A stretch of 64,000 nucleotides of DNA from positions 782,055 to 846,054 of the forward strand of contig NZ_SMCR01000001.1 in assembly GCF_004343195.1 (NCBI RefSeq). Reading direction: 5' to 3'. This DNA comes from Biostraticola tofi. Lineage in GTDB: Bacteria > Pseudomonadota > Gammaproteobacteria > Enterobacterales > Enterobacteriaceae. The translations under genes and the position numbers were made by a program. Of this stretch, positions 1 to 9,957 are shown in pieces. The notes under the pieces are model-generated. The model was given only the letters and a program-made list of their open reading frames with translations. It was not told where the DNA came from and did no database searches. Numbering within the stretch: position 1 is the stretch's first letter; every line of letters begins with the position of its first letter.

Positions 1-731
1 GCGTGTTCCAGCTCTTCGACCACCACGATACCGCCGCCGCCGGCTATCACAAAGCCGTCGCGATTAACGTCATAAGTCCGGGATGCTTTGGACGGCGTAT
101 CGTTGTAACGGGTAGACAAGGCACCCATGGCATCGAACTCACAGGCCATTTCCCAGCACAATTCTTCACCGCCGCCGGCAAAGACGACATCCTGTTTGCC
201 AAGCTGGATCATCTCAACCGCGTTACCGATACAATGCGCCGAGGTCGAACAGGCCGAGCTGATGGAGTAATTGATGCCACGGATTTTAAACGGTGTCGCC
301 AGGCAGGCGGATACGCCCGACGCCATGGCCTTGGTCACCATGTAAGGGCCAACGCCGCGCAGGCCGCGAGCGCGCATGCCGTCGGAACCGGCAACCTGAT
401 TGCGCGGGGAACCGCCGCCGGAACCGACAATAAGGCCGGTACGGTCATTAGATACCTGGTCATCAGTCAAACCTGAATCTTTGATCGCCTGTTCCATCGA
501 CAGATAAGCATATACAGAAGCATCACTCATAAAGCGCGCAATCTTGCGATCAATAAGCCCGGTGGTATCGAGTTTAACGTCACCCCATACATGGCTGCGC
601 ATACCAGAATCTTTCAGTTCCTGAGAAAAGGTGATTCCGGAGCGGCCTTGCTGCAGAGAGGCCAGAACTTCTTTCTGGTCGTTACCGATACTCGATACGA
701 TCCCCAGGCCGGTAATCACTGCACGTTTCAT
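1..731 (-). CDS. fabB: 3-oxoacyl-[ACP] synthase I (KASI), 3' part outside window
   Basis: Beta-ketoacyl-ACP synthase I extends acyl-ACP with malonyl-ACP in cytosolic type II fatty acid synthesis and is needed for unsaturated fatty acids. The N-terminal 243 residues are visible (family length about 406). The start is [16 protein letters not shown] and the active-site cysteine lies in SSACSTSAH near residue 163, followed by the glycine-rich [13 protein letters not shown]. coli has alanine where this protein has serine in SACSTS, a conservative change. The ATG at 729-731 is preceded by a good AGAGG ribosome site. The gene is divergent from mnmC, as in E. coli. The last ~160 residues are cut off by the window edge. 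Confidence 0.97.
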   Translation of the reverse strand, partial: MKRAVITGLGIVSSIGNDQKEVLASLQQGRSGITFSQELKDSGMRSHVWGDVKLDTTGLIDRKIARFMSDASVYAYLSMEQAIKDSGLTDDQVSNDRTGLIVGSGGGSPRNQVAGSDGMRARGLRGVGPYMVTKAMASGVSACLATPFKIRGINYSISSACSTSAHCIGNAVEMIQLGKQDVVFAGGGEELCWEMACEFDAMGALSTRYNDTPSKASRTYDVNRDGFVIAGGGGIVVVEELEH

Positions 732-770
732 TTAATACCTCTTGAATTGATATATGAGATTCTGTGACGC

Positions 771-811
771 ACTTTAGCGTACAGTTGTAAGCTGAACAAG
801 TCCGATCAGAC
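771..811 (-). promoter_or_regulatory. fabB promoter with FabR operator and FadR site
   Basis: On the minus strand TTGTTC (794-799) and TAAAGT (771-776) are 17 bp apart. The spacer holds AGCGTACAGTTGTAAGCT (776-793 on the plus strand), a near-perfect palindrome matching the FabR operator core AGCGTACA-N2-TGTNCGCT. Overlapping the -35 and extending upstream (795-811) is CTGATCGGACTTGTT, close to the FadR consensus CTGGTCNGACNTGTT. In E. coli, FabR represses and FadR activates fabB from sites in this same order. The positions are seen directly; function is inferred from those known sites. Confidence 0.75.
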
Positions 812-886
812 AAACTTTGTAAAATTTGCGCCCTTGCTCTTACCCCGTTAAAATCGCCCCACTTCTGGTATTAAGAGCCTATTGCC

Positions 887-2923
887 GTGAATCGCGCCGT
901 TATCAGCCCCGCCACGCTTGATTGGAACGAACAAGGTACACCTGTATCCCGACAGTTTGATGACGTTTATTTCTCCAATCAGTTCGGATTAGAGGAAACT
1001 CATTACGTTTTTTTACATTCCAATGGACTGCCGCAACGCTTTAACCCTCATCCTAGGCCGGTATTTCTGGTGGGCGAAAGCGGATTTGGAACCGGACTCA
1101 ACTTCCTGGTCCTTTGGCAGGCGTTCAATCGCTTCCGGCGCGATAACCCCGGAGCAGAGCTTAAGCGACTGCATTTTATCAGCGTCGAAAAGTACCCTCT
1201 CAGCGAGCAAGACCTGGCCAGCGTTCATCGGCAATGGCCGGAACTCGACGATGTTGCCCGCCGGCTTCGAGCGCAGTGGCCGCAGCCGGTTGCCGGCTGC
1301 CATCGGCTTATACTCGACCAGGGTGCAGTTACGCTGGACCTGTGGTTTGGCGATATCGCCGAGGTGCTGTCCGAGGTGGATGATAGTCTGTTGGGTAAAA
1401 TCGATGCCTGGTTCCTGGATGGCTTTGCCCCGTCAAAAAATCCGGCAATGTGGAGCGAGCAGCTATTCAGCGCCATGGCCCGGCTGATGCGGCCCCAGGG
1501 CACCTTCGCCACTTTCACCGCCGCCGGTTTTGTGCGCCGGGGGCTGCAGGCGGCGGGATTTACCGTCAACAGGGCCAAGGGCCACGGCCTGAAGCGGCAG
1601 ATGCTGACCGGCGTCCTCACCGATGGGCCGGCGCCAGAAAACCACGCCCCCTGGTATCGACGACAGCCGGCGTCGCGACCTGAAGAGGTGGCGATTATCG
1701 GCGGCGGCATCGCCAGCGCATTAACCGCGCTGGCGTTGCAGCGCCGGGGCAGCGCCGTTACGCTGTACTGTGCCGATTCGCTCCCTGCCCAGGGTGCATC
1801 CGGTAATCGGCAAGGCGCGCTGTATCCATTGCTCAATGGCCGGGATGACGCCGTTGGGCGATTTTTTTCGGCGGCGTTCAGTTTTGCCCGCGCAGGATTT
1901 CAGCAGTTTAGCGAGCTGGGCCTGGCCTTTGAACACCAGTGGTGTGGGGTCGCCCAGTTGGCCTGGGATGAAAAAAGTCGACGTAAAATTGATGACATTC
2001 TCGGCGCAGGCTGGCCTCAGACGCTGGTGCAGGCGACCAGTGAGCAGGCGATGCTCGAGCAGACCGGCGTCAGCACCGGCACCGATGGCGTGACGTATCC
2101 GCTGGGGGGCTGGCTTAATCCGGCCCAACTTACCGCCGCCCTGCTTGAACTGGCGCAAGCTCAAGGCGCCGTTCTGCATTATGGCGCCGAGTTGACCAGG
2201 CTGACGTCCAACGCCGACGGCTGGCTGTTGGATTTTTCTGGCCGGCCGCAGGCCTGCCACGCCACCCTGGTGCTGGCGAATGGCCATCGACTGCCCCGAT
2301 TTGAACAGACCCGACCGCTGCCGCTATACAGCGTTCGCGGCCAGGTGAGCCACGTGCCTGCAACGCCAGGCCTTGCCCGGCTCAGGCAGGTGCTGTGCTA
2401 TGACGGCTACCTGACGCCGGCCAGCCCCGGCTATCAAACCCACTGTATCGGGGCCAGTTATCTTCGGGGAGACGACGGCGTTGACTATCGTGATGAAGAA
2501 CAGCGGCAGAATCGGGACCGACTTATCGCCTGCCTGCCCGGACAGGATTGGACGGCAGGTATTGATATCAGCCAACGGCATGCCCGCAGCGGCGTGCGGC
2601 TGGCGAGCCGCGACCATCTGCCTCTGGTGGGTAATGTGCCGGATTATCAGGCTACTCTACAGGCATATCACCAACTGGACCGGCTTATCAAACGGGACGG
2701 CCCAATAGCTGATGCGCCGAGCTATCGGGATTTATTTATGATAGGCGGTTTGGGATCCAGAGGCTTATGCTCTGCCCCGTTGGCGGCGGAAATCCTGGCC
2801 GGACAGATGTTTGGCGAGCCTTTGCCGCTCAGCCGGGCGCTTTCTGCCGCCCTCAGCCCACATCGCTTCTGGGTACGTAAACTGCTGAAGGGACGTCCGG
2901 TGGTACCGGCCAGAGAAAGATGA
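887..2923 (+). CDS. mnmC: bifunctional tRNA mnm5s2U34 methyltransferase / cmnm5 FAD oxidoreductase
   Basis: MnmC completes mnm5s2U at the wobble position of tRNAs for Lys, Glu and Gln. The C-terminal FAD domain removes the carboxymethyl group from cmnm5U, and the N-terminal domain methylates the resulting nm5U with SAM. Seen here are the SAM loop GFGTG at residues 66-70, [10 protein letters not shown] in the methyltransferase domain, the FAD-binding GGGIAS at 272-277, and the C-terminal GGLGSRGL typical of the oxidase fold. It is 678 aa, close to E. coli (668). The start is GTG at 887, chosen because the protein then aligns with the family N-terminus; the Shine-Dalgarno is weak. An octamer repeat begins 17 bp after the stop. 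Confidence 0.96.
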   Translation: MNRAVISPATLDWNEQGTPVSRQFDDVYFSNQFGLEETHYVFLHSNGLPQRFNPHPRPVFLVGESGFGTGLNFLVLWQAFNRFRRDNPGAELKRLHFISVEKYPLSEQDLASVHRQWPELDDVARRLRAQWPQPVAGCHRLILDQGAVTLDLWFGDIAEVLSEVDDSLLGKIDAWFLDGFAPSKNPAMWSEQLFSAMARLMRPQGTFATFTAAGFVRRGLQAAGFTVNRAKGHGLKRQMLTGVLTDGPAPENHAPWYRRQPASRPEEVAIIGGGIASALTALALQRRGSAVTLYCADSLPAQGASGNRQGALYPLLNGRDDAVGRFFSAAFSFARAGFQQFSELGLAFEHQWCGVAQLAWDEKSRRKIDDILGAGWPQTLVQATSEQAMLEQTGVSTGTDGVTYPLGGWLNPAQLTAALLELAQAQGAVLHYGAELTRLTSNADGWLLDFSGRPQACHATLVLANGHRLPRFEQTRPLPLYSVRGQVSHVPATPGLARLRQVLCYDGYLTPASPGYQTHCIGASYLRGDDGVDYRDEEQRQNRDRLIACLPGQDWTAGIDISQRHARSGVRLASRDHLPLVGNVPDYQATLQAYHQLDRLIKRDGPIADAPSYRDLFMIGGLGSRGLCSAPLAAEILAGQMFGEPLPLSRALSAALSPHRFWVRKLLKGRPVVPARER

Positions 2924-2940
2924 CCATACCGGCCAAGAGA

Positions 2941-3004
2941 GCAAGGATGCAAGGATGCAAGGATGCAAGGATGCAAGGATGCGAGTGTGCAAGGATGCGA
3001 GTGT
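2941..3004. repeat. 8-bp tandem repeat (GCAAGGAT family)
   Basis: Five uninterrupted copies of GCAAGGAT (2941-2980) are followed by GCGAGTGT, GCAAGGAT and GCGAGTGT, eight octamer units in all. They lie between the mnmC stop and the 3' end of yfcL, so they are intergenic and between convergent genes. The period of 8 is not a multiple of 3, so all three frames give different peptides and no gene is implied. Such arrays change length by slipped-strand replication. Confidence 0.95.
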
Positions 3005-3061
3005 GCGATGGAAGGCACCGTTAATATCAACGATGCCGTTCACATCATGCCAAGCCTGCCA

Positions 3062-3343
3062 TCACTCGGTCTGAGCGCGGAGATAAAGGCTTTGCCACAT
3101 CTGCTGTACCAGCACTTGATCAGGGGGGGAGAGTTCCCCGTTGCCGATAGCTTTATCGATGCTGCCCTGAACCCGCTGATGCAAGGCTTCAAGGCTATGT
3201 TCGCCGCTGAGTTCGGTTTCGGCAACCGCCAGGGTCAAATGACCACGCAGGTAGCCGCCGGCAAACAGTTCATCGTCACTGGCATGTTCTACCATGTCAT
3301 CTATCAACGCCAGAATGCGCGCTTCAAAATCTGTGATCATCAA
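3062..3343 (-). CDS. yfcL: YfcL family protein
   Basis: A small acidic cytosolic protein of unknown function (93 aa), recognised by its near-identity to E. coli YfcL in the stretch [20 protein letters not shown] and by its position between mnmC and epmC. GAGGA lies 5-8 nt before the paired ATG ATG start at 3343/3340; either may be used. No membrane segment or signal peptide is visible. Confidence 0.93.
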   Translation of the reverse strand: MMITDFEARILALIDDMVEHASDDELFAGGYLRGHLTLAVAETELSGEHSLEALHQRVQGSIDKAIGNGELSPPDQVLVQQMWQSLYLRAQTE

Positions 3344-3370
3344 AAATCCTCTTGTTTGCTGTATCCCCTG

Positions 3371-3919
3371 CTAACCTAAATCAGCCGGATAAGGGAACTG
3401 CTGTCTGTTAAACGGGGGGGTATTGTAGAACGAATGCAACCCATTGATAAAGATAGCTGCGCGCTCAGGAATGCCCTGTTCTAAATAGTGCATCAACCGG
3501 GCATGTACTTTTCGCTGAAAGGCGATGCGATCGGGTTCACAGCTGCCATTGAGATTATCGCAGCTCACATTGAAGGGGAAGCCTGCCGCCACGCAAAAAA
3601 GCCATTCAAGAGCCTGCGGTTTGATTTCAACATCCTCAAACTGGTGCTGGGTCACTTGGTCCCTGCCGTCCGGACAATACCAGTAGCCAAAATCCACCAG
3701 CAGACGTCGACGCGCCCCGGCAATGCACCAGTGAGATATTTCGTGCAGTGCGCTGGCATAATAGCCATGCGCAAACACAATCCGGTGATAAGGGAGATTA
3801 TCATCAGCAGGTAAATAAATGGGCTCATCATCACCCTTAATCAAACGGGTATTAAGGCTTTGGGCAAAACAGCCATCAAATAGGGCGATAAGCTGCTGAT
3901 AGTGGTGTTGTTCAGACAT
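3371..3919 (-). CDS. epmC: elongation factor P hydroxylase
   Basis: EpmC (YfcM) hydroxylates the beta-lysylated lysine of elongation factor P, the last step after EpmA and EpmB. It is 182 aa, the usual size. The metal-site motif HEISHW is at residues 59-64 (H59, E60, H63), as in the family. It ends 27 nt upstream of yfcL on the same strand, so the two are likely cotranscribed. Confidence 0.95.
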   Translation of the reverse strand: MSEQHHYQQLIALFDGCFAQSLNTRLIKGDDEPIYLPADDNLPYHRIVFAHGYYASALHEISHWCIAGARRRLLVDFGYWYCPDGRDQVTQHQFEDVEIKPQALEWLFCVAAGFPFNVSCDNLNGSCEPDRIAFQRKVHARLMHYLEQGIPERAAIFINGLHSFYNTPPFNRQQFPYPADLG

Positions 3920-3934
3920 AGCTTCAGTAGTGAC

Positions 3935-4738
3935 TCACGCTAGAAAAGTATAAAACCAGTGGCTGATGGCGGCGCCGTGATTGTCATAAACCAGTTTGAT
4001 GCTCATTACCAGGGAGACGATAACGATCATCGGCCGGATAAGCCGCTGGCCTTTTTCCAATACCATTCGCGCGCCGATCCGAGCGCCGATAATCTGCCCG
4101 GCGAGCATCACCAGGCCAACCACCCAGACGACTTTACCGGACAAGATAAACAGCAGCAGACCGCCGAGATTGGAGGTAAAGTTCAGCACCTTGGCATGAG
4201 CGGTGGATTTGGCCAGGTTGAAGCCACTCAACGTCACATAAGCCAGGGCGTAAAATGATCCGGCGCCAGGGCCGAAAAAACCGTCATAAAAACCGACACC
4301 GCCGCCCGCAATCAGAGCAAATCCCAGGCCGCCGAGCCGGTTTTGCCGATCTTCCTCGCCAATTCGCGGCATAACCAGGAAATAGACGCCAATGCCGATA
4401 ACCAGCAGCGGCAACGCCTGGCGCAATAGGCCAGCATCAAGATGCTGGATAAGGATCGCGCCGGCCATGGATCCGACCAAGGTCAATGCGATATTCAGCT
4501 TTTGATCATTGAGATCCACCGCTTTACGGCGAACGAAATACAGACTGGACGAGAATGCGCCGCCCACTCCCTGCAGCTTATTGGTGGCCAGCGCCTGAGC
4601 CGGCGGCAGGCCAGCCGCCAGCAAAGCGGGCACTGTCAGCAGACCGCCGCCGCCGGCGATGGCATCGATAAAACCGGCCAGCAGCGCCACCAAAAACAGT
4701 ACCAGCAATATCAGCGGCGAAAGAGTTAACCATTCCAT
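3935..4738 (-). CDS. yfcA: TauE/SafE (TSUP) family inner-membrane protein YfcA
   Basis: A polytopic membrane protein of 267 aa in the sulfite exporter TauE/SafE family. It has an N-terminal hydrophobic helix, the family motif GFIDAIAGGGGLLTVPAL at about residues 22-39, and a second repeat unit with GFYDGFFGPGAGSF. The family moves small anions such as sulfite and sulfoacetate; the substrate of YfcA is not known. It sits immediately upstream of epmC in transcription order. Confidence 0.94.
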   Translation of the reverse strand: MEWLTLSPLILLVLFLVALLAGFIDAIAGGGGLLTVPALLAAGLPPAQALATNKLQGVGGAFSSSLYFVRRKAVDLNDQKLNIALTLVGSMAGAILIQHLDAGLLRQALPLLVIGIGVYFLVMPRIGEEDRQNRLGGLGFALIAGGGVGFYDGFFGPGAGSFYALAYVTLSGFNLAKSTAHAKVLNFTSNLGGLLLFILSGKVVWVVGLVMLAGQIIGARIGARMVLEKGQRLIRPMIVIVSLVMSIKLVYDNHGAAISHWFYTFLA

Positions 4739-4828
4739 TTCTTATCCAATGAACATGTCGAGCAGCAAAACGGCCGGCCAGCGGATACATCAAACGCCGG
4801 CCCGCCGGAAAATCCGTCGGCCGGCAAC

Positions 4829-5662
4829 TCAAGGCTCGATCAGATGCCGGTCAAGCAGCGCCTGGCAGGATCGCGGCAGCGGTGGAGGCGGCTTTTTAGC
4901 AGGCGAGCCCGAGCCAGGTTTAGCCGGTTGGAACCAGCTCTGCAGCTCTGTCCCACAGCCATCCCCTGCCGGTACCGGCGCCTGTTCTACGCATTCCAGG
5001 CTGCTGGGCGGACAACGTAGACGCACGTGCATGTGCGCCCGATGGCCAAACCAGGGCCTGACCTTTTGCAGCCATTGCCTGTCGCTGCCTGCACTGGCGC
5101 ACAGCTGCTGCTTGATTGCCGGATTAACAAATATACGCGTCACTTCATCATCCTGGGCCGCCAGCTTTATCAGCATGCCAAGCGCCGGCTTCCACTGGCG
5201 GGCGGAAATATCTCGGCCGTTGGCGGCAACCAGATCAATAGGTTGAGGCTTGAGCAACTGGGCTGCACTCCAGCGGCTTTTGGGTAACTGCAGCCAGATA
5301 TCAACATCCAGGCCCGACTGATGGCTGGCATGTCCGCTGCTAAACCGTCCGCCGGCCGGCATCGCCATGTCGCCGACCAGCAATTCACCCAGTCCCAGGT
5401 GAGTTACCTGGTTGCTCAGTCGATGGATAAACATCAACAAATCAGGATGACCATAGTAGCGCCGTTGATCCGGACGCAGGATTTGATAATTGGCCCCCTG
5501 CAGCGGCAACGGTTCTGCCCCGACGACACAGCCATTGGCAAACTCGCCAATCGCCTGGGCGCTGCCCGCCACCGGATGGGTGATTTTCTGCCACGGCGAT
5601 GGCGCCGCCAGTGCAAAAGACGATATCAGCAGTGCCGTCAGGCCCGCAATCCATTGACGCAT
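4829..5662 (-). CDS. mepA: penicillin-insensitive murein endopeptidase
   Basis: MepA is a periplasmic zinc LAS-family peptidase that cuts D-Ala-mDAP crosslinks of peptidoglycan. I place the start at the internal ATG 5660-5662, which gives a clean signal peptide ([19 protein letters not shown]) and a 277-aa protein; the longer reading frame would put 12 polar residues in front. Zinc ligands are expected at H114 and D121 within [13 protein letters not shown] and in the RAHMHVR motif near residue 210. The C-terminus is proline-rich (PPPPLP), as in E. coli. The start lies 4 nt after the aroC stop, suggesting coupled translation. Confidence 0.95.
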   Translation of the reverse strand: MRQWIAGLTALLISSFALAAPSPWQKITHPVAGSAQAIGEFANGCVVGAEPLPLQGANYQILRPDQRRYYGHPDLLMFIHRLSNQVTHLGLGELLVGDMAMPAGGRFSSGHASHQSGLDVDIWLQLPKSRWSAAQLLKPQPIDLVAANGRDISARQWKPALGMLIKLAAQDDEVTRIFVNPAIKQQLCASAGSDRQWLQKVRPWFGHRAHMHVRLRCPPSSLECVEQAPVPAGDGCGTELQSWFQPAKPGSGSPAKKPPPPLPRSCQALLDRHLIEP

Positions 5663-5666
5663 GAAT

Positions 5667-6752
5667 TCATTCCACCCTTGATGAAGGGGATACTCCACCG
5701 CACTGGGCGCGCTGGCGCAGCAGGTGATCCAGCAGCACGATAGCCATCATGGCTTCGGCAATCGGCACCGCCCTGATACCGACACAGGGATCATGTCGAC
5801 CGCGGGTGACCATGTCGACCGCTTCGCCCTGACGATTAATGGTGCGGCCAGGCACCATAATGCTTGAGGTCGGCTTGAGCGCCAGGTGGGCGATCACCGG
5901 CTGGCCACTGCTGATGCCCCCCAGAATGCCCCCCGCATGATTGCTGGCAAACCCTTCCGGCAGAATTTCATCCCGGTTCTCGCTGCCGCGTTTGGTGACT
6001 ACCGCAAAGCCGTCGCCAATCTCAACCCCTTTGACCGCGTTGATGCTCATCAGCGCATGGGCTATATCCGCATCCAGGCGATCGAACACCGGCTCGCCAA
6101 GCCCGGCGGGCAGATTTTCTGCAATGACCGTCACTTTAGCGCCGATCGAATCACCGTCTTTTTTCAAGTTACGCATCAACGTATCCAGAGCCTCGAGCTT
6201 ATCGGGATCAGGACAGAAGAAGGGGTTTTGCTCTACCTGGTCCCAGTCTTTCAGTTCGCAGCTGACATCCCCTATCTGGGCCAGATAGCCGCGAACGGTA
6301 ACGCCATAGAGGCTGGCCAGGTATTTTTTGGCTATAGCGCCGGCCGCCACGCGCATCGCGGTTTCCCTGGCCGATGAACGGCCGCCGCCGCGATAATCGC
6401 GTATGCCGTATTTTTTCTGGTAGGTAAAATCGGCATGGCCGGGGCGGTATACCTCTTTGATAGCACCGTAATCCTGGGAACGCTGGTCGGTATTTTCGAC
6501 CAGCAGCCCGATGCTGGTGCCGGTAGTGACGCCCTCGAACACCCCAGACAGAATACGAACCTCGTCGGGTTCGCGCCGTTGAGTGGTGTAGCGCGATGTC
6601 CCAGGACGCCGCCGGTCCAGGTCATGCTGCAAGTCCGCCTCGGTAAGGGGAATGCCCGGCGGAACACCATCGACAATACAGCCCAGCGCCACCCCGTGGG
6701 ACTCACCGAAGGTGGTCACCCGAAAAAACTGACCAATACTGTTCCCTGCCAT
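5667..6752 (-). CDS. aroC: chorismate synthase
   Basis: AroC converts 5-enolpyruvylshikimate-3-phosphate to chorismate with reduced FMN, the last shikimate-pathway step. The N-terminus [20 protein letters not shown] carries the family signature GESHG. The conserved [14 protein letters not shown] and GRSSARETA blocks follow. The start is the ATG at 6750-6752 with AGGAGT 4 nt upstream, giving 361 aa, the enterobacterial length. An in-frame upstream ATG at 6821 would add 23 residues not found in the family. Confidence 0.97.
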   Translation of the reverse strand: MAGNSIGQFFRVTTFGESHGVALGCIVDGVPPGIPLTEADLQHDLDRRRPGTSRYTTQRREPDEVRILSGVFEGVTTGTSIGLLVENTDQRSQDYGAIKEVYRPGHADFTYQKKYGIRDYRGGGRSSARETAMRVAAGAIAKKYLASLYGVTVRGYLAQIGDVSCELKDWDQVEQNPFFCPDPDKLEALDTLMRNLKKDGDSIGAKVTVIAENLPAGLGEPVFDRLDADIAHALMSINAVKGVEIGDGFAVVTKRGSENRDEILPEGFASNHAGGILGGISSGQPVIAHLALKPTSSIMVPGRTINRQGEAVDMVTRGRHDPCVGIRAVPIAEAMMAIVLLDHLLRQRAQCGGVSPSSRVE

Positions 6753-6847
6753 CAGGACTCCTTTACCTACTTGATAAATTTTCAGGACTGCAAAGCTGCA
6801 GATGTCTCGCCGCCGGGACATAAAACCACGGCGGCGGTTTGCCAGAC

Positions 6848-7780
6848 TCAGTCGCGGTAGAGCTCAAAGGCTTTACTGCAGGCCAGCAGTTGGCTACGCG
6901 TAAGCATAAATACCCCATCGCCGCCGTTTTCAAAATTCAGCCACTTAAACGGTATTTCGGGGTAGCTCTCCGTCAGGTGCACCATGCTGTTGCCCACTTC
7001 GCAGATAAGCACCCCATCGTCGCTAAGATAATCCGGCGCACTGGCCAGGATACGCCTGACCAGTTTCAGGCCATCGCTGCCGGCCGCCAGTCCCAGTACC
7101 GGCTCGGCATGAAACTCCTCAGGCAGGTCGCCCATATCTTCTTCATCGACATAAGGCGGATTTGTCACGATCAGATCATAGCGCAGCGCCGGCAGATCGC
7201 GGAACAGATCAGAGCGCAGTGGCGTTACCTGATGCTCCAGGTGATGGGCCTGAATGTTATGTTCAGCTACCGCCAGCACATCAGCGGAAATATCCACCGC
7301 ATCCACCTCGGCCTCAGGGAAAGCAAACGCACTGGCAATAGCGATACAGCCACTGCCGGTACACATATCCAGAATGAGCGACGGCGGCGAGGGCAGCAGG
7401 TCGCGGAAACGGTCGATTATCAATTCGCCAATCGGCGAACGGGGAATCAGCACTCGCTCATCGACAAAAAACTCCAGTCCGCAAAACCAGGCTTTGTTGG
7501 TCAGGTATGGCACCGGTATGCGTTCATTGACCCGCCTGACCACCCGTTCGACAATGCGATAGCGCTCACTGGACGTCAAGCGGGACTGATGCATCTCGGA
7601 CGGGAGATCCAGCGGCAGATAGAGGCTGGGCAGTACCAGTTGCATTGCCTCGTCCCACGGATTGTCCGTACCGTGACCGTAATACAGTTCAGCGGCATTA
7701 AAACGGCTGACGGTCCAGCGCAGCATATCCTGAATGGTATGCATCTCAGCTACCGCTTCATCTATAAAAATTTTGTCCAA
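6848..7780 (-). CDS. prmB: 50S ribosomal protein L3 N5-glutamine methyltransferase
   Basis: PrmB methylates Gln150 of ribosomal protein uL3 using SAM. Seen are the class I methyltransferase motif [12 protein letters not shown] and the glutamine-binding NPPYVD. The start is most likely a TTG at 7778-7780: GGAGGG lies 4 nt upstream, the protein then begins with (M)DKIFIDEAV as in E. coli, and its length (310 aa) is identical to the E. coli protein. A GTG six codons upstream lacks a Shine-Dalgarno. It is divergent from smrB. Confidence 0.95.
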   Translation of the reverse strand: MDKIFIDEAVAEMHTIQDMLRWTVSRFNAAELYYGHGTDNPWDEAMQLVLPSLYLPLDLPSEMHQSRLTSSERYRIVERVVRRVNERIPVPYLTNKAWFCGLEFFVDERVLIPRSPIGELIIDRFRDLLPSPPSLILDMCTGSGCIAIASAFAFPEAEVDAVDISADVLAVAEHNIQAHHLEHQVTPLRSDLFRDLPALRYDLIVTNPPYVDEEDMGDLPEEFHAEPVLGLAAGSDGLKLVRRILASAPDYLSDDGVLICEVGNSMVHLTESYPEIPFKWLNFENGGDGVFMLTRSQLLACSKAFELYRD

Positions 7781-7962
7781 TCGGCCCTCCGCAGGCACTG
7801 TGCTAATGTTTCCTGGTGACTAGTTTGCCATGAAGCGCCAGACAAAGCAGCATCCTCCGCGTCGTCAACCGGGCATGACGGAGACATTTTTTCGCATCGG
7901 GTCGGCATCTCAGGGTAAACTCACGTCTAAACCACAGATGAACAGCGATAACAGAGCGGAGA

Positions 7963-8493
7963 ATGAAGAACAGATACAAACTCGGTGAGGATGACCGTCA
8001 CCTGTTTCGCGAGTCAATCGCCGGCGCCCGCCCCCTGGTGCAGGATAAAATTGCGCCCCCCAAGCCCAAACTTAAAAAGCCGGTGCCGCCCACCCGTCGA
8101 TTGATTCAGGAGCAGGTAGACGCCAGCTTTTATTTTTCTGATGAATTTCAGCCACTGCTGAGCGATGAGGGACCGGCGCGCTATGTCCGGCCAGATGTCA
8201 GTCAATATGAGGTGAAGAAGCTCAGGCGGGGTGATTATACGCCTGAGCTGTTTCTTGATCTGCATGGGTTGACCCAGGCGCAGGCCAAGCAGGAACTGGG
8301 CGCGTTGATTGCCGCCTGCCGCAGAGAACATGTGCACTGCGCCTGCGTGATGCATGGTCACGGCAAACATATTCTCAAGCAGCAGACCCCGTTGTGGCTG
8401 GCCCAACATCCCGATGTGCAGGGCTTTCACCAGGCTCCCAAACCGTTCGGCGGCGATGCCGCACTGCTGGTGCTGATCGGCCTGGAAGAATAG
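7963..8493 (+). CDS. smrB: ribosome rescue endonuclease SmrB
   Basis: SmrB (YfcN) cleaves mRNA between collided ribosomes. It is 176 aa, with an N-terminal hook-like extension and a C-terminal Smr domain. The motifs LFLDLHGLT and [13 protein letters not shown] (the GHGK core of the Smr fold) are present. An ATG at 7963 with GGAG 6 nt upstream fits the family start. The gene is convergent with sixA, with 2 nt between the stops. Confidence 0.96.
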   Translation: MKNRYKLGEDDRHLFRESIAGARPLVQDKIAPPKPKLKKPVPPTRRLIQEQVDASFYFSDEFQPLLSDEGPARYVRPDVSQYEVKKLRRGDYTPELFLDLHGLTQAQAKQELGALIAACRREHVHCACVMHGHGKHILKQQTPLWLAQHPDVQGFHQAPKPFGGDAALLVLIGLEE

Positions 8494-8495
8494 TA

Positions 8496-8978
8496 TCAGG
8501 CCCGGGCGGTTAACTGGGCCGGGCCAACCTGCCAATGCAGTTTGCCCTTGCCGCTGGCGCTGTCCAGTTCGACGCAGGCAACAGCTGAGGTAGAAAACAT
8601 CGGCGGCTGCTCGTCAGGACATAAATCCGCCACCAGATAGCCGACCAGCGGCAGATGGGAAATGACCAGCACAGATTCAAGTCCTTCATTGGCCAGCGTC
8701 TGCAGATAGCAGCACACCAGATCCGTATCGCCGCCGGGCGTCAGTTCAGGCAATACTTCTTCCCCATCAGGCAGCACCAGCTCGCTGCGCACCACGGCAA
8801 GCGTCTGCTGAGCACGGAGATACGGACTGACCAGAACTCTGTCGGTATCCGCCACCTGCGTATTCAGCCAGCTCGCCATTTGTCGGGATTCATCCTGGCC
8901 GCGCAGGGTCAAGGGCCGTTCCGCATCGCTGGCTGCGTCTGGCGCAGCGTCGCCGTGCCGCATTATTAAAACTTGCAT
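8496..8978 (-). CDS. sixA: phosphohistidine phosphatase
   Basis: SixA removes phosphate from histidine, acting on NPr of the nitrogen phosphotransferase system and on ArcB. The catalytic RHG motif is in the first residues (MQVLIMRHGDAA), with the second histidine in VLVISHLPLVGYL. The start is the ATG at 8976-8978 giving 160 aa; the longer frame to 9026 adds 16 residues not seen in the family. In E. coli the next gene upstream on this strand would be fadJ, which is absent here. Confidence 0.95.
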   Translation of the reverse strand: MQVLIMRHGDAAPDAASDAERPLTLRGQDESRQMASWLNTQVADTDRVLVSPYLRAQQTLAVVRSELVLPDGEEVLPELTPGGDTDLVCCYLQTLANEGLESVLVISHLPLVGYLVADLCPDEQPPMFSTSAVACVELDSASGKGKLHWQVGPAQLTARA

Positions 8979-9400
8979 AGTACACCAAAGTTGTTTGACT
9001 GAACGCGCAGCTGAAAAAGCCATCATGAGTTTATTATCCTACCCCCATCAGGCAGTAATAACAGCTCCGGACAAGGGTAATTAAACCTCTGCTCCAGGCG
9101 TTCGCGTCAAGAAAGCATGAATAAAACGCTGTTTTTTACATCAATACCCGTGGCGGAGTCAACAGATAGAGTAGGTTTACACCCGGGCATCAGCGAATTT
9201 GCGGTCTTGGTTCGGCCGAAAGCCTGCCGTGCCTGCTTTGCAGGTCAGCATCTGGCTATGGATTTAAGACAACGCTATTATCTAAAGGTGCAGATGAGGG
9301 GACAGGCTTATTAACGTAGAGCGCAGGTCACATGGAGCGCAGGCCGGGGTTAACCTACCGCGCTGGCCCGGCCTGCGTATATTTTATAGCGAATAGCGGA
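8979..9400. other. intergenic region at the expected fadJ-fadI locus
   Basis: These 422 bp lie between sixA and yfcZ, where E. coli carries fadJ and fadI (anaerobic beta-oxidation). No frame gives any stretch I recognise from FadI or FadJ. Two short plus-strand ORFs (9117-9314 and 9332-9520) look like chance. An 11-bp perfect inverted repeat, CGCAGGCCGGG (9338-9348) with CCCGGCCTGCG (9367-9377), probably ends yfcZ transcription. Confidence 0.7.
9338..9377. terminator. inverted repeat downstream of yfcZ
   Basis: An 11-bp GC-rich perfect stem with an 18-nt loop lies 24 bp past the yfcZ stop. No clear T-run follows on the minus strand; TATATTTTATA follows on the plus strand. A weak or bidirectional terminator is the simplest reading. 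Confidence 0.4.
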
Positions 9401-9697
9401 TTAACGCAGTCCCAACTGGAAAATAAGGGTTTCCGCCTGGCAGCTGAAGGTGAAATCGGCATTCAGCACCACGCCGCCGTCGGCAGGATCAATCCGGCTC
9501 TCAATCAGGCACGGATCTGACTCCACCGCCCGGGCTTTATCGGTCAGACCGGCCAGCATCTCTTCTGCCTGATGACGTTTTTCAAACGTCTTGCTGAACG
9601 ATGCTTTGCAGTCTTCATTATCGATAATAGTGCCGACATCGACGCAACAGCAGGCTGCTGTTTCCTGGGCGCTGCATTTATTCAGTGAATTAGCCAT
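9401..9697 (-). CDS. yfcZ: YfcZ/YiiS family protein (DUF406)
   Basis: A 98-aa cysteine-rich cytosolic protein of unknown function. The motif CCCVDVGTIIDNEDC and the C-terminus LIFQLGLR match E. coli YfcZ. In E. coli it neighbours fadI and fadL; both are missing here and yfcZ remains alone. The ATG at 9697 has AGAGGAAA 6 nt upstream. Confidence 0.92.
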   Translation of the reverse strand: MANSLNKCSAQETAACCCVDVGTIIDNEDCKASFSKTFEKRHQAEEMLAGLTDKARAVESDPCLIESRIDPADGGVVLNADFTFSCQAETLIFQLGLR

Positions 9698-9861
9698 GAT
9701 AATTTCCTCTCCGGTATGACCGGTATGACAAATTTATTCGAACACAAAGTTGCTATGGTTATTATACGCCCGCATCGCCTGCGTTAACAGTTTTTACTGG
9801 GCGATCGACCCTTTAAGTCACGGAAAAATAGAGAAAAGTTAACGGGGCTGGTTAAACATAT

Positions 9862-9889
9862 CCTGCTGGTTATCAATGTAACCAGCAGG
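9862..9889 (-). terminator. inverted repeat downstream of mlaA
   Basis: CCTGCTGGTTA (9862-9872) and TAACCAGCAGG (9879-9889) form a perfect 11-bp stem with a 6-nt loop, 68 bp beyond the mlaA stop. It is likely the end of the mlaA (and possibly ccm) transcript. The T-run is weak, so the call rests on the stem. In E. coli fadL would occupy this interval. Confidence 0.5.
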
Positions 9890-9957
9890 TTAATTTCGCT
9901 CGGCCGCAGCCAGCCGGGCTGAGCCAAGCTCGCCAGCGCAGGCAGTCGAGTCAGCGC

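Noticed and set aside
2941..3004. Octamer array as a CRISPR
   Set aside because: Units are 8 bp without spacers; no cas genes are present.
9117..9314. 65-aa plus-strand ORF between sixA and yfcZ
   Set aside because: Weak ribosome site, no recognisable motif, odd composition; more likely chance in a region left after gene loss.
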